From assembly GCA_900660155.1 (NCBI GenBank), contig CABFPE010000537.1, positions 503,227 to 563,205 on the forward strand: DNA of 59,979 nt. Direction: 5' to 3'. The notes beneath the pieces were generated by a model. The model saw nothing but the letters and a program-made list of their open reading frames with translations. It was not told the DNA's origin and made no database searches. The DNA is from Hofstenia miamia (Eukaryota; Xenacoelomorpha; Acoela; Hofsteniidae). Numbering within the stretch: position 1 is the stretch's first letter; each line of letters starts with the position of its first letter. The translations under genes and the position numbers were made by a program. Below, one piece after another: positions 26,201 to 39,420 of this stretch.

Positions 26201-29200
26201 ATTCTCAGAGATTTGTTGAGTAGAATATATTTCTATTGGAAATCCAAATAGCTATATGAAGACGTTTTCATCTAAGATGTAGATGTTTTATTTCACCAAT
26301 GTCGAAGTCAGATTGAATTTTAATCTACAATTAAATAATGTGTATAATCAGATGAAATTGATTACCATTTAAATGACATTCAATGTGCATCATAACGTTG
26401 TGGTTCTTTCTTCTCAGGAGCCATACCTTTAAGCTTTTAAAACATAAAAACCATAGCAGTGCGCTTATACAGTTTTTCAATGCAATATTGGTGACCTCAT
26501 ATTAGCTACACACATTATTGATTGGATATCCATATTGAGGATCACAGAATTGACCCAAAGATTTGTTTTCCAACTTCATAGTATTGATATTAACAACATT
26601 TTTAAGTCACCACTAAATTCCTTGAAAAGCAAGTGTTTAATCTTAAGGAAATCTTGAGAATGACGATTTCTTACTTTCCATGAAGATTCGGTGAATTTTC
26701 TCGAAGAATATGAACTTATTGATTAGATGGTTCCATTGCATGAAAGCAGAAAAGCCAAGAAGGACAGAGCATATTTACTCTTGTAGTCTTGTCTCCCATT
26801 CCTTACACTTACATTAAATTAAAACTTCGCAAATGATAGATTGATATATAGATAGATAACACTTATTTAATCACAAATTTGCATCCATGAAAGTTCCAAA
26901 ACTGATAACGGCGATTAGTTAGTAACTTTTTAAATATCGATCAAGGAAGACCTTCTTGGATGTTCCTCCAATGTTTTTCTGGAGGCGATCTTTTGAATAC
27001 TCTTATTTTGAAGGAATGCATCATGCAAGAAGATGATTTTGGGACTCTATCATCTCGATGAAAAGTTTCTCATCAGATTCCTAAACAATCTTCTGAATTG
27101 GGACGAAAGTATCGATAATACCAAACTTTATGGCTTTTTTGAACCAGGTCAATAAGCTTGTTGATAAAGTTACCTAATCCCACGCGCCAATTTTAAATTT
27201 TAGTAATTAGAATTTAAATCATTTGTCAATCTCTACCCCAACATTTTTACTAGATTTATAATTGATTGCAAATATGATAGGTAGACAATGTCATAGATCC
27301 CCGCCAAGAAAAATGACAAAGCAAGACGCCTGACAATAATTACTATAATGAATTTTCTAAGTTGAAGTATTCTGTTAGGAAATTTTTATATTAATTTTGA
27401 ATTCGTTAATTTTTAAGTAATTCTTATTTTTAATCTAAATTGGTTCTGAATTGTTCGGTGATGATATTTGGAATAAAAAATTTCTCAAACCATACTTCGT
27501 TTGAAACAAAGCTATCTTAGCAAATACTGTTATCATTTCAAAGCAATCGCATTTCCATCAAGATTTCACGATTTTAATCCTAAAGTGTATTTTATAAGTG
27601 TCTAGACGCAGAGTGCTTTCATTTGAATTTAAATGCTTATCAAAGTCGAGTGTTTGGTAGAGCATTAGAATTGCGTTGGAATTCTAGAACTAATTGATTG
27701 TAGTTTATGAAAAACATATCATTAGAATTATTTTTTAAAACATTAACATTGTGCTTTATAAATTGATGTTTGCGAAAGAAGACACTTTATCTTATGGTAG
27801 TCAGAAATTTAATAACTTTGAATCGGTTTCTCCTAAAGCTAAATACAGGTTGCGTATACATTTTCTAAAATTGTCTAAATAACTTCGTTAGACATTGAAA
27901 CTTTCTTACTAAGTTTGTTAATCACACTTTTGAACTGGACTGTTCTCAGATGATTATGCAAACTTCAATTACCCCTAGTTTATTCTGTATCTGTAAAATA
28001 CAAGCGTCATAGACTCAAATATAAGAAGCAAAATGGACGCGAGTGCGGGTTTACCCGCGCGGGCTGCGATTTCAGCCGCAACCGCACTGGTGGGTTGCAG
28101 TGCGGGTACTGAATTTCAAATGCCACGCGGGTTGCGATGCGGGTGGACATTTATATTTTGTTATACTAAACTAATACAATATTACTTATACTACGAAAAA
28201 TATATAGTATAATCAGGGGCGTACCCACGATTTTCTGACGGGGGACATCATTGTTATTCCCTAATGCGGGGCGAAGCCTCGCGAAAATTTTTTAAAATAT
28301 TGAGAAAATAGAATCTAAAAAATGCATTTCACGATCCTAGATTTTAAATTTTTCAATTTTTTACGAAAAATTTTTTGATTTATCCAGTCAAAATTAAATT
28401 TGGAAACCTGACGGGGGGACATTCCACCATGTCCCACCTGGGTATAATATAGTTGACATCATTCAATCAATTTAACAAAATTAATAGAAAGTCAATTTGG
28501 AGATTGAAATTTTTGGCTTAATTACTTGTAATCGACAGGACATTTTGAAAATAGTGGGTGTGTTGCGAGTGCGTGTGAATTTTTCTAACAGACATGCGGA
28601 TGTGGTGCGATTGCGGGCCTATTACCACTAGTTCAATGCTGTTTTAAACAATTACACCAGCGTCTATCTATGATAATAAGCGACAAATCTTTACAAAGGT
28701 TTTTTAAAGAATGACATTTACATTCTGAAGTAGAAACTAAATGAAGTTTGATTAACAAATTCAATTTTGAAAACTGATTATTGAATTGGACAATCACACT
28801 TAAGTAATTGAAGATTTATTTTCATTGGTATAATAACAACGATTCAATGTATGTAGTGTAAGGGAAAGCACTCATGGGTGCTATTGAAAGCATGCAACAG
28901 AATATATCTTGAATCAGCATTGTAATTTTCTTTAATTGAATTCCAACATTATGTAAAAAAAATATTTCATTGATTCATTGATGATAGAAATGAAACAAGA
29001 ACTAGATTTCGATATTAAGAATCACTTACATATAGTTACCATCAGACTTGTCAACGAGCCGACATTTCCAAGCTCGGCTCGGCTCGTTTAAATTTTGTGT
29101 AAGTTTGGCTCGGCTCGCCTCGCCACATAAAATCTTTGAATGAGGCTCGTTTTAGCCCGGTATTTTTTTAAAATATTGTTCTCAAAGAATTGTTTACATA

Positions 29201-32200
29201 GCTCTTCCTATTATTTAATAAACATTTCTTAAATAAGATTATAGGAAAGGCATACTGACTGCAAAAAATAAGAAAAATCTCCACAATCAAATTAAAAAGC
29301 AGAACTATAAACTTGCTTTGCCTAAAATAGGCTCGTTTTGGGCTCGTTGTATATCAAATACTGTGCTCAAGCTCGGCTTGGCTCGGCTCGTTAGAAGCTG
29401 GTTACCATTATAATAATAATCGATTGATCGAATTTAAAATAAATTGTTGGTTTCAAATGTACAAGTCTGCATCATTCCCGAGGTCCAATACAAAAAAGAT
29501 TTTTCAATACGTTAAGTGAGTAACCCGTTGTTATACATGTTCACCCGAAATAGGCCTATATTGTGGTGGGGTTGAAATTCCAAGTGTACCTCTGTAGTTG
29601 ATTTGGTTTCAGATTATTTTTTACTATCAGCATGTCATGAGCTATTGGTTGAAAAGTTTAGAATTAATAACCTTATTAAGTTTGTTATACATTAACAGCT
29701 CAAAACACTAAAAACTCCATAAATACAACTATGCCTACACTAACGTCAAATTCCACTATTTGCATAATGATAAGGAGCGCAAAGATTACATACATATGCA
29801 AAATAGAAAAGTGAAAGCTAAATTTGTTGCCAAATGAAAGAAAAGACTTTAAAAGCATTGCATATCAAGCATAAAATATCACTGGTGCCATAAACATATT
29901 TTTTTAATAAAAACTATCCAATTGTGGGAAAATTCAATTTTGTGGAGGGGAATTTGGCTGAAAACAAATTTTGTGAATTTCAGCAAAGCTGGAAACGACT
30001 GAAGCCATCATTCCAAAGGTCAAATGTCACAAAATCACCTCTTGCTGAAGTATACCTATCAACATCATCCGAAGAAAGACGAAAGAAATTGAACGCCAAT
30101 ATCACAAAATTTGAAAGGTGAGAAAAATGTTGTCCAATATTTATCAAATTTTAAGATTACCTGATCTTTGCTTTGTGGTACAAATCATCGAGATGTGGTT
30201 ATGATTAATGAGGATTGAATTCATTAATTTGACTGCCAACAGTGTTATGAGTCTGATTAGGAAGTTTCTAGCTTGTAAAAGCAACACCCAAGAAGGTTTT
30301 TCAAGAATTATTATTCACCTTTGAAATTCTAAAACATTGATTTTTCAATTAAAACAAAAAACAAAAAAAAGCTTGTAAAAGTGTTTATTTTTATACATGC
30401 AATTTAAGAGGTTATTGTATGTAAAAGACATTACATTACCAGTTTATTGAAATTATAGTGTACTTTAATTGGCCTTATGTATCCCTTAATGCATAATAAT
30501 TATTTCTTTTGAAATGAATGAATGGAGAATTTAGCAAATGTCAACCAAGTCACTTAAAACAATATCTTTCTTTTTTGCTTTAAGTGTAATACTCCAGAAA
30601 TAATTAAAAAAACCTGCCAATGTTGCCTCGGTCTATGGTATGTACTAATATAAATTCCTAATCCGCACTTTTTACATCTCAAGACCCAATGGCACAGAAC
30701 TGATATTTTAGATTGGAGTATGCAAAATGCTAGGTTAGTAACTACAAATTTTAAAAAGGTTCTGTGTATAAGTTTTAAGTTTCAATCATTAGAGCCTATT
30801 CTATCATCGTACAAGTTTTGCATTTTTTAATAAATCATGATCATTGAAACTTTTGTTATTGCAGTTGATCTGAAGGCAATCAAAAAAAGCTGCAACAAAA
30901 ACTTTTCTAATACATTTCTTGATGGTATAAAACAGTTCAAGGAATTGATTTAAAGAACCACTCTTTTTTGAAAGGAAATTTTCATTAAATTTTTAGAATG
31001 TGGACTATTAATTCCTTTTCCTCATTCATTTTTCTATTTTATGATTATTTTTCTTGTATTTCTGTTACTGTCTTGTTTGATTTGTGTTCTAGTACTACAT
31101 ATCTATGCCTGTAAAATACTACTAAAATTTTGGTAAGGACTGTGTTACGTTTACACTGTATAGAAACTTGCTGTTCTATACATTGGGTGTTACATTTGCT
31201 TTCACAAACATAGCAAAGCTATCTAGAGAAATCTTATATTGGTGAAACCTATACATAAATGATTATTAATTTATTTATAGTCGGCCTAATTTTTTATTCA
31301 CCTGAAAAACATGATCAAATATGATATCACAGAAAGTGGATTAATAGTTGTAGCACCACAACTAGATAAAAAATATTTGAAAAATGTAATAACTGAGTGG
31401 TTTATTTGTTACTATATACGATTAAGCAGAAAAAAGAATGGTCCCACAAAGAGGCATATAATGTAGTGTTAGAATACACACGCTATCACTAAAAAACTTA
31501 AGGAAGAAGAGAGTTTGTAGAAATTTATTACACTGTAATTTATGAGATTATACCAAATTCTGACAATTGAACATCTTTTAATGTTCCACGTTTATAAATG
31601 ACTGATCATAAACTGCAAAAGTAAAAAAGTGCAGCTGTGAAGGCAAAGCTTTATTAGAAAATCTCTCCTGTTTGCTGTTAATTACAATATACCAGAGTGA
31701 CTATAAAGAAAGCTGATAATCTCAAAGTTCTTCAGAGGTAATTTTCTTCTATTACAACTTCAAAGTACAAGCTCATTTCTAAATTTAGAAACTCGATGTG
31801 TGGTTTCTTAATTTTATTCGATGTTTAATTAATCGTCAGTAAAACGATTTCACTAGCAAAGACTGTTATTATTAGCAGTATTTTTTACTTAAACAACGCA
31901 TTTTTTATTCCAATAGAACTGACTTTGTTGAGCGAAGTGCATTTTAAAAAACATGATTTAAGTAAAAGCACGTTTATAGAATGCTTAAAATTCCATATAT
32001 ATATATATATATATATATATACCAATATAACAAAGTTTGAACTTAAAGATTTCAAAAATATTTCAAATGTTGAAAACTGTACATATATTTAAAGATAAAG
32101 ATCTGATTCCACTATCTATGATTTCTTCTTGTGTATACAAATATAAATGTGGTAATTGGGATAATTGAACACAAAAGAAGCCAAGAGAAATTTGGTAAAT

Positions 32201-32974
32201 ATTTTTTGAACATATGCGGAGTTATATGTAATATGTTGTCATCAATATTTATCCAAGAGGAATATTTCTGCTGTTTTAATGGAAACTACTATATATATAT
32301 ATATAGACACACCCGACATGTCAAGTCAAAAAACTTCATTATTTAAAGAGCCCTAATTTTAGATATATTTATGCACTTGATTGCATAAGCTCAATACAGA
32401 TTACTCCTTCAATAAATCGTCCTTTTTCCTCTTAAAATGTTTGTAGTTATTCTTGATTCTTTTAACAACATTTAGATTATTCCATATTGCTCAAAAAATA
32501 TTCGTGACGGTTAATCGAACTGAGAACTGTGTGTGTACTTTGATTGAATTGAACCATTGTTGTAGAAAAGATCATTTCAATTTATAAACTTGTGAGTTAT
32601 AGACAGTGATTCGTGGTGGATATCATTAAGTGGAGACAAAATTTGATAAGATATTCAAAGTTTGTTTATTGACTGATGTTTATTTTATCAATATGCAATT
32701 GTTTTATTGTAATTTTTTCACTCTCAGAAAAAATCTCTTATTTTCTAGTAAATCAATTTCATATGAAAATAAAAACTTATTTAGTATTAGATATTATTTT
32801 CCATTTTGAAGAGCATTTTTGAATTGAATAAGAATATATAGGAATAATTTATGTATATATAAGGTTAGTATAAGTATATATTTATATTCATTCAAAAATT
32901 ATATTTTTTGCATTTATTTAAAAGTGCATACCTTAACAAAATTTGCAAAAGCCAAATGTATTTTGCACACTATT

Positions 32975-33011
<37 letters not shown>

Positions 33012-33362
33012 ACATTTCGTTACACTTAGTTGAATGGTTTTGGGAGATTGTGAGCATGGAATTCATAGAACAAAATAAAATCTTGCATTACTGCTATCAC
33101 AAAGTATGTACATCATTAAAACATATTTTTCAAATTTATTATATTCTAGATATAAATCTCTTATAAATTAAACTAGACGTAATTCTCTTGCATAAATGAG
33201 TGTGTCAATTATATGTGTACATGGCTAATATGGAAAACATTTACTCCGACTCAATTATTTGTAATTTTAACGGAATGATTTCATCAAATTTCAATTCACT
33301 GTCTACCAAAACTTCGTCAAAACTTTGAAAAACTTTAATGTTCCTAGGAAATTCACATTTGT

Positions 33363-33395
<33 letters not shown>

Positions 33396-33525
33396 NNNNN
33401 NNNNNNNNNNNNNNNNNNNNNNNNNNNNNNTTTAACGGAATGATTTCATCAAATTTCAATTCACTGTCTACCAAAACTTCGTCAAAACTTTGAAAAACTT
33501 TAATGTTCCTAGGAAATTCACATTT

Positions 33526-33561
<36 letters not shown>

Positions 33562-36500
33562 CAAGACGAATTTAATTTTATTTTGCACTTTGATAAATCT
33601 ACTTTGGACATTTGCCTTAGAAATTTGCTTTCGTTAATGTTCAAGTTCTATCTTCTTCCCATCAGTAAGTTGCACTAATAGGTATTTTGGTGTAAGTCTT
33701 CTTTTGGTTTTTTGTACTGCAAGAGGTCATGTCCTGATTGCAATATAGATGCCGTGCCGAATATGTCCCAAACGATATACAAGCAATGCGACGTGCTGTA
33801 GAATCCAAATCAAACAATAAATCATTTCATTAACACTAATTGCTAGGCTGCTGCAACAACCTATCATTGTCTTGCTGTCTGCATTATTATTATTATATTA
33901 TATATAACTACGCCAACAAATGTAATTAAATTATTCTCATAGAACAGAAATAATACAAATTATGCACGTTTCCTAAGGTAATCTAGCTACGACTGACTTC
34001 GTAATAGATAAAATATTATTTTTGAGATAGCAGTTAGTCAAATTACAATTAAATAAAAACTCTGAACATTTTTGGAATTTAATTCATTTATGACAGATTA
34101 TACTAATGTAAATCTCTCATAGATATTCATATGGGTGTAATCCAGAGTTACAGTTAATATCATTGACATAATCATGAAAGAACTATGCTTGACTTCATTC
34201 AAAACTATAAACCATATATTTAATTAAAGATTATTATATACAGATAAAGCACTAGTTTTTTTGAACTTCGAGGGGATATGACATATATTCATGTATTTGC
34301 TAGGCTTACCATAATTCATACCACCCTAAAAAAGGACTGTTTCGCAAGCGAATAGTTTCTCACTCGAAGAATTTTCAAGATAATTTTAGAGAATAATTCA
34401 CATAAAGACAAAAAAGGCAGAAAATAGGCTTTTTCCAAGAGAGATACAAGATGAAAGTTGTGCTCAACAGTTAAGACTAATAACCTATCTCTTGTCAGAA
34501 AATTGTGGGACTTCATAGAAAAAAATCTCAATGTTGCCACAAGTAGAATTGCGCGATGTTTAAATGTTCAATAGAAAGTTTCAATAATCTGTACTGTCTA
34601 AAATTTTAGGTTCTGTAGTTAATGAGCTATCATATCACCTTAATTTCTTGTCGCTTTAGCATAAGCTTTGGTATTGATCCAATATCACAAATAGCAATGA
34701 TTTCATGTTGGATACTTCGCAGAAGTATTAACCTGATCGCATTCTTCAGTTGATATGAAATGTCTCAGCAAGAAATAAACATCAGCCAAATGAAGTCTTC
34801 TATTCACCCAGATTTTTAGCTTCTCAGTGCTACAAAATGAAATTTGCCTATTAAAGGGAAGCTAGCTATAGTAATCAAGTTTCTTCTGGTATGCACTGCT
34901 AACCATCTAAGCGTTCAATGCTTATGGCTATTGTGATATTAATTGCAAAAATTTCGTGTATATGATTATGCGAAGACCTTTCAGGTCTACAAAATTTCAC
35001 CAAGTTTTGGAAGCATTTCATGTCTTCATATGCTTTTCAGGAACTTAGTATTCACATATTATAGAAACCTACATATTTAAAGATGCATGCACATATTTTT
35101 TAAATGAGTGAATATATGCATCTCTGCCACGGTTTTAAGTTGGTTGGACAACCCATTAGTTAGGTTGGACTGTGTTTGAAGGCAGTGTGTTGGTTTGGAC
35201 AGTATTTTTAAGAAAAGATTGAGTTTCTCAAAAATACGTAGGACTTGTCTGTTTATAAAATAAGGTATTTATGTGAATATATGTTACAGCCTCAAATTAG
35301 ATTCTAATTTCTCTGAAAGAAAGTCAAATGCTTAGATGTAGTCTACTTGAAACACATTTTATTGCAGTTCATCATGTGAAGATGACGAACAACTAAGAAT
35401 GCTTAACATCATTTTTGTCTCCGGTCAGCTAGGGTTGGGTCGTGTCGGATTGGGTTGAGTCAGATTTTAAAAATTTTCATTGGGTTAAATCACAAAATAT
35501 GATTCCCTTGTAGCACTGATCTCTACAAAAAGTTTCACTAAATAATTTATGTGATCTCCACAGGAACATATATATTGCAAATAAACATTTAATCCTTTCC
35601 TTGATAACAGTAAAGTTGAGAATTTGTTCAATTAGAAGGCGTCGCTGCCGAAGTATATTCCTAATTTTTGTCTCAGATTATTATACCGAATAATTTGTAA
35701 TGCAATAAGGGAAGAAGGTCACCAAGTGGAGAGGATTTGCTATGCGAGTCGAGTCATTAAAATTTGATTAGGCGTTAATAAGGAAAAAATCGCGACTTTA
35801 AGAATCCAATAAATAATTGTATAGCCATCTTTATTGAATAGACGGTTAACAATCAAAGCAATTTACTCGATTTTTAAATCATAATTACTTAAGAGCTATA
35901 GTAAAATGTTTTTCATCACATGCAAACATGTTTTAGAATATTTAACACTAGATGCATATGTAACTAATAAATTTATGCAGGTTGATATTGTAGCACCTGA
36001 GCACTCGACAAACTTGTCAACGAGCCGAGCTTGAGCACAGTATTTAATATGCAGATTTTTCTTCTTCATGCAATATGCTTTTTTCATAATTCCTATTTAA
36101 GAATTGCTTATTAAATAACAGGAAGAGTTATGTAAAAATGTCTTTGAGCACAATATTTTTTAAAAAACATATCGAGCTAAAGCGAGCCTCTTTCAAAGAT
36201 TTTATGGGGCGAGCCGAGCAGAACTTGGAAATTTCGGCTCGTTGACAAGTCTCGAATCTAGCTCGTACTTGTCGTAAAACAATATTGCAATGATTTGAAA
36301 GAAATTCCTAAAACATTAAAGGAATTCACACATAAATATCAAATATCACACAGCATCCGAATATTAATTGTCCATTTAATTTTTAATAGTGACATTTGTT
36401 TATAAATCTGTAAAATTGACTGTGCGTAATATATGTCTATCACTCTTAATTTGTAATGCTGATACTTAAATGGATGTAACTTCTATTTATTATGCTATTT

Positions 36501-38112
36501 CAAGGTAGTCGTTTAAGCACAGGTTATTCAGTCAATCACGAAAACGTGGAAAAGCACGTTCATTCTGTTTGATTTGGGATACAAAAGTATTATCAAAGGG
36601 AAATGAATAAATATTAATTTGCTATATAATGGAAAATTAACAATAACCTCAATCAGTTGCGTATGGGGAAATAAGATGGCCCAAGCGAACTATTCGGTAT
36701 TATATAAACGAGTCTAATATTAAGTGTATTGAATGAAGAATATACCATGGTAATATTCATTCAGTGCCATCATATATTGTAGCCTCAGTAGGGTTATCCC
36801 TAGGCTTGTCGTGGGAAACTTTTTTCGCTCCCATTCCATCCCACGACCATGACAACCCTGTTAGACACCAATATTTAATTTATAGCACATTACCTTAATT
36901 TATAAAGATAGGAAACATATAAATTTGAATTTTTCAAAATATTGTTTTAGGCTGATAAGACCATTTGATACAAAGGAGCTGAAATATTCTGAAAAAAAAG
37001 GTTGAAAAGTAATGAAAAAGCAGGTATTTAAAACACCGTTTCAAACGTGTTTAAAACATTCAATCTTTTTGTCCAGGCAACCCTGTGTAAACATACTTTC
37101 AAAAAAGAAATTCCGTGCCACGAATGGTCTCATGAAACAAGTGGGACTGCTATCCTCTTCCCATCCCATCCCAAGTCTCATGGGATATCCCATGCCCAAC
37201 CCTGGTAATCCATCTTGATATAATAGCGCGTGCTTTGCTTTTTTGTTTTCGTTCGTATTTTCTTTTTTTCTTTTTTTTATTATGTACCATTGTTTAGTTG
37301 TTTTGCACATATGTCCTGATTATTTAGTAAATTAGAGTGAGTGTTTGATTCTTGTTAGCAGTCACTTGGTGATGATGTTACGTTGTTTAGTTTCTAAATA
37401 AATTATATCGTCCCTTTAGAAACAAAAGGTCGTATGTAATTGTATATTTATGACTTAAAGAATTTCAACTCGAACTGAACTGGTGCGTTCAAATGAAAAC
37501 ACGTCAAGAGCTTGATTCGATAAAATATTAAACTGCTCGCAGAGCTAGCGTTGATTGCATAAATAATTCTGGTATGGAAAATAGCAAGTCAAAGCGTCTG
37601 TCACTTCTTGTTGCATCACTCACATTCTTCTGCTTAAACATTCATGTTTCTTGTCAAAATAGGTATTTCATAGGAGGAATAATACAGTAAGTAATCCATA
37701 AGTGGAGCTCCATTGGCATCTCAATGGACATCGTGGGGTGGGGTAGTGATGGAATCCCATGGCATTCATGGAGATTTTTGTGGCTAGTGATGTAATCTCC
37801 ACTCCATTTTAAGGCAGTTTTTCTTGCTTTTCAAAATCAAAAGAACATCCACTTGAACTGCGAAAACCCATTATTGGTAATCCACAATCTCAAAAATACA
37901 TCCCCTGCATCAAGCTGCATTATTGTCAAAAATTGTTTTCAAAATCTTATTTCTTGAATAAACATTCAGATTGGTTTTTCAACCCAAAAAAGTAATGTGA
38001 TTAAAAGTATTTTGAGGGCCATTCAAACAAAGTGCCATCAACCTTGCAATTTCTTGGAAGAAAGCGATCTGGAAAAACATTTTTGTGAAATTCTTTTACA
38101 TTCTTCCTATTA

Positions 38113-38148
<36 letters not shown>

Positions 38149-38885
38149 AAGTTTTATAAATTTGACGAAAAACCAGTTCGCAAAAATTGTTTGCATAAAT
38201 AGAAAAACATATGATTTGTACCATGGGGGATCACCAAGAAGCGCTTTGTGGGTCGGGGTGGAGCGAGTATGAAAATTCTGTTCCATGGACAAGCCTGATA
38301 GATATGCACGCACATATTTAGTGGTGTATGGATCTAGTAAGATTTTATTTGGTTAGGTGAGAAGAGTATCAAAAGTCCACCCCATGGTCAAGCCTAGTGT
38401 GAACAAAGCACATTGAGATTAGGAAAATGTAATGCTTGTGAGTTTGTATGGCAAATATCATAATAAACATTTCAATCAATTAAAAGAGATTGTTCTTGAT
38501 ATGATTTCTGCACATCGAAGGAGCTTCTGAATTCCAGAATATTTAACCCTATTTCGGTCGAGTATTGTTTCAATTTTATCACCGGGGGGGGGCTTCAAAA
38601 ACACCCTATCATAATATCAGTTCTTTTCATCACCAAGCAGGGAAACATGACAAAACTATAGCCTGCATATTGCTGAATATGAAGAAAACAAAAAATGGAT
38701 ATTCTGATGCTCTGAAGCCCTTGTGGTCACTGACGTCAAGAAATTGAGCTATTACCAAAAATTTGAAAAATATTTGCTACCATAACAGAATGGTGTTCAA
38801 ATGTTTGGCAGGGTCATAGTTAACATAAGCTAAGTACAAAAATATCCATTTTAGAACGTACCAAACAAATATGTGATATATATAA

Positions 38886-38922
<37 letters not shown>

Positions 38923-39387
38923 AACATGAATGGAATAAAATCAAAAAGTAATCATGAAATTAATGCCAATTTTAGTGATTCTTTTTTCTAATATATTATT
39001 TATAGAGCAAATAAAAAAATGAGGGAAAATCGTCTTTTAAATTTATGATAGCAATGTATCCCAAGGGACGTGCTGACACAATTAAATAAAACACTTTCAA
39101 ATCATATAAAACTAGAATTTTTCACAATTTGAATTATTACTATCGTAAATTTGTTATTAATACAAAACATTTTAACAAATAACTTATTTTACATCTTGAA
39201 AAATTGTTTATACTTAAATTTCATCGGTGTCTTTGATATTAAGAGTTAAATAAATACTACTGGTATCATTGAAATGAATTAACTCACCATTCGATGTATG
39301 GAAGCTAATTGTAATTCTATCGATGAATGGCTTTGAAGTTGGTTTATAAATTATATGAGTCTTTTCATAATTGATGAATGGCTGATN

Positions 39388-39420
<33 letters not shown>

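Larger units (their letters stand above)
30118..33265. other. Intron 3: no supported gene
   Basis: A+T-rich stretch with TA runs at 31994-32021, 32289-32305 and 32978-33009. Short ORFs inside have random composition. Confidence 0.45.

Noticed and set aside
30584-30636. Small exon candidate [18 protein letters not shown] with a GTATGT donor
   Set aside because: The preceding exon candidate ends in phase 2, and in that phase this segment hits a stop after seven codons; too short to judge alone.
33241-33588. Minus-strand ORF containing undetermined residues and a duplicated segment
   Set aside because: It is produced by the assembly seam: the same 98 bp translated twice around the N gap.
36786-37204. 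Whether the CCCAT island is a single hAT element with an 8-bp duplication
   Set aside because: Flanks TGTAGCCT and GTAATCCA do not match, and the left 75 bp is itself a palindrome, so a single-element model is not proven.
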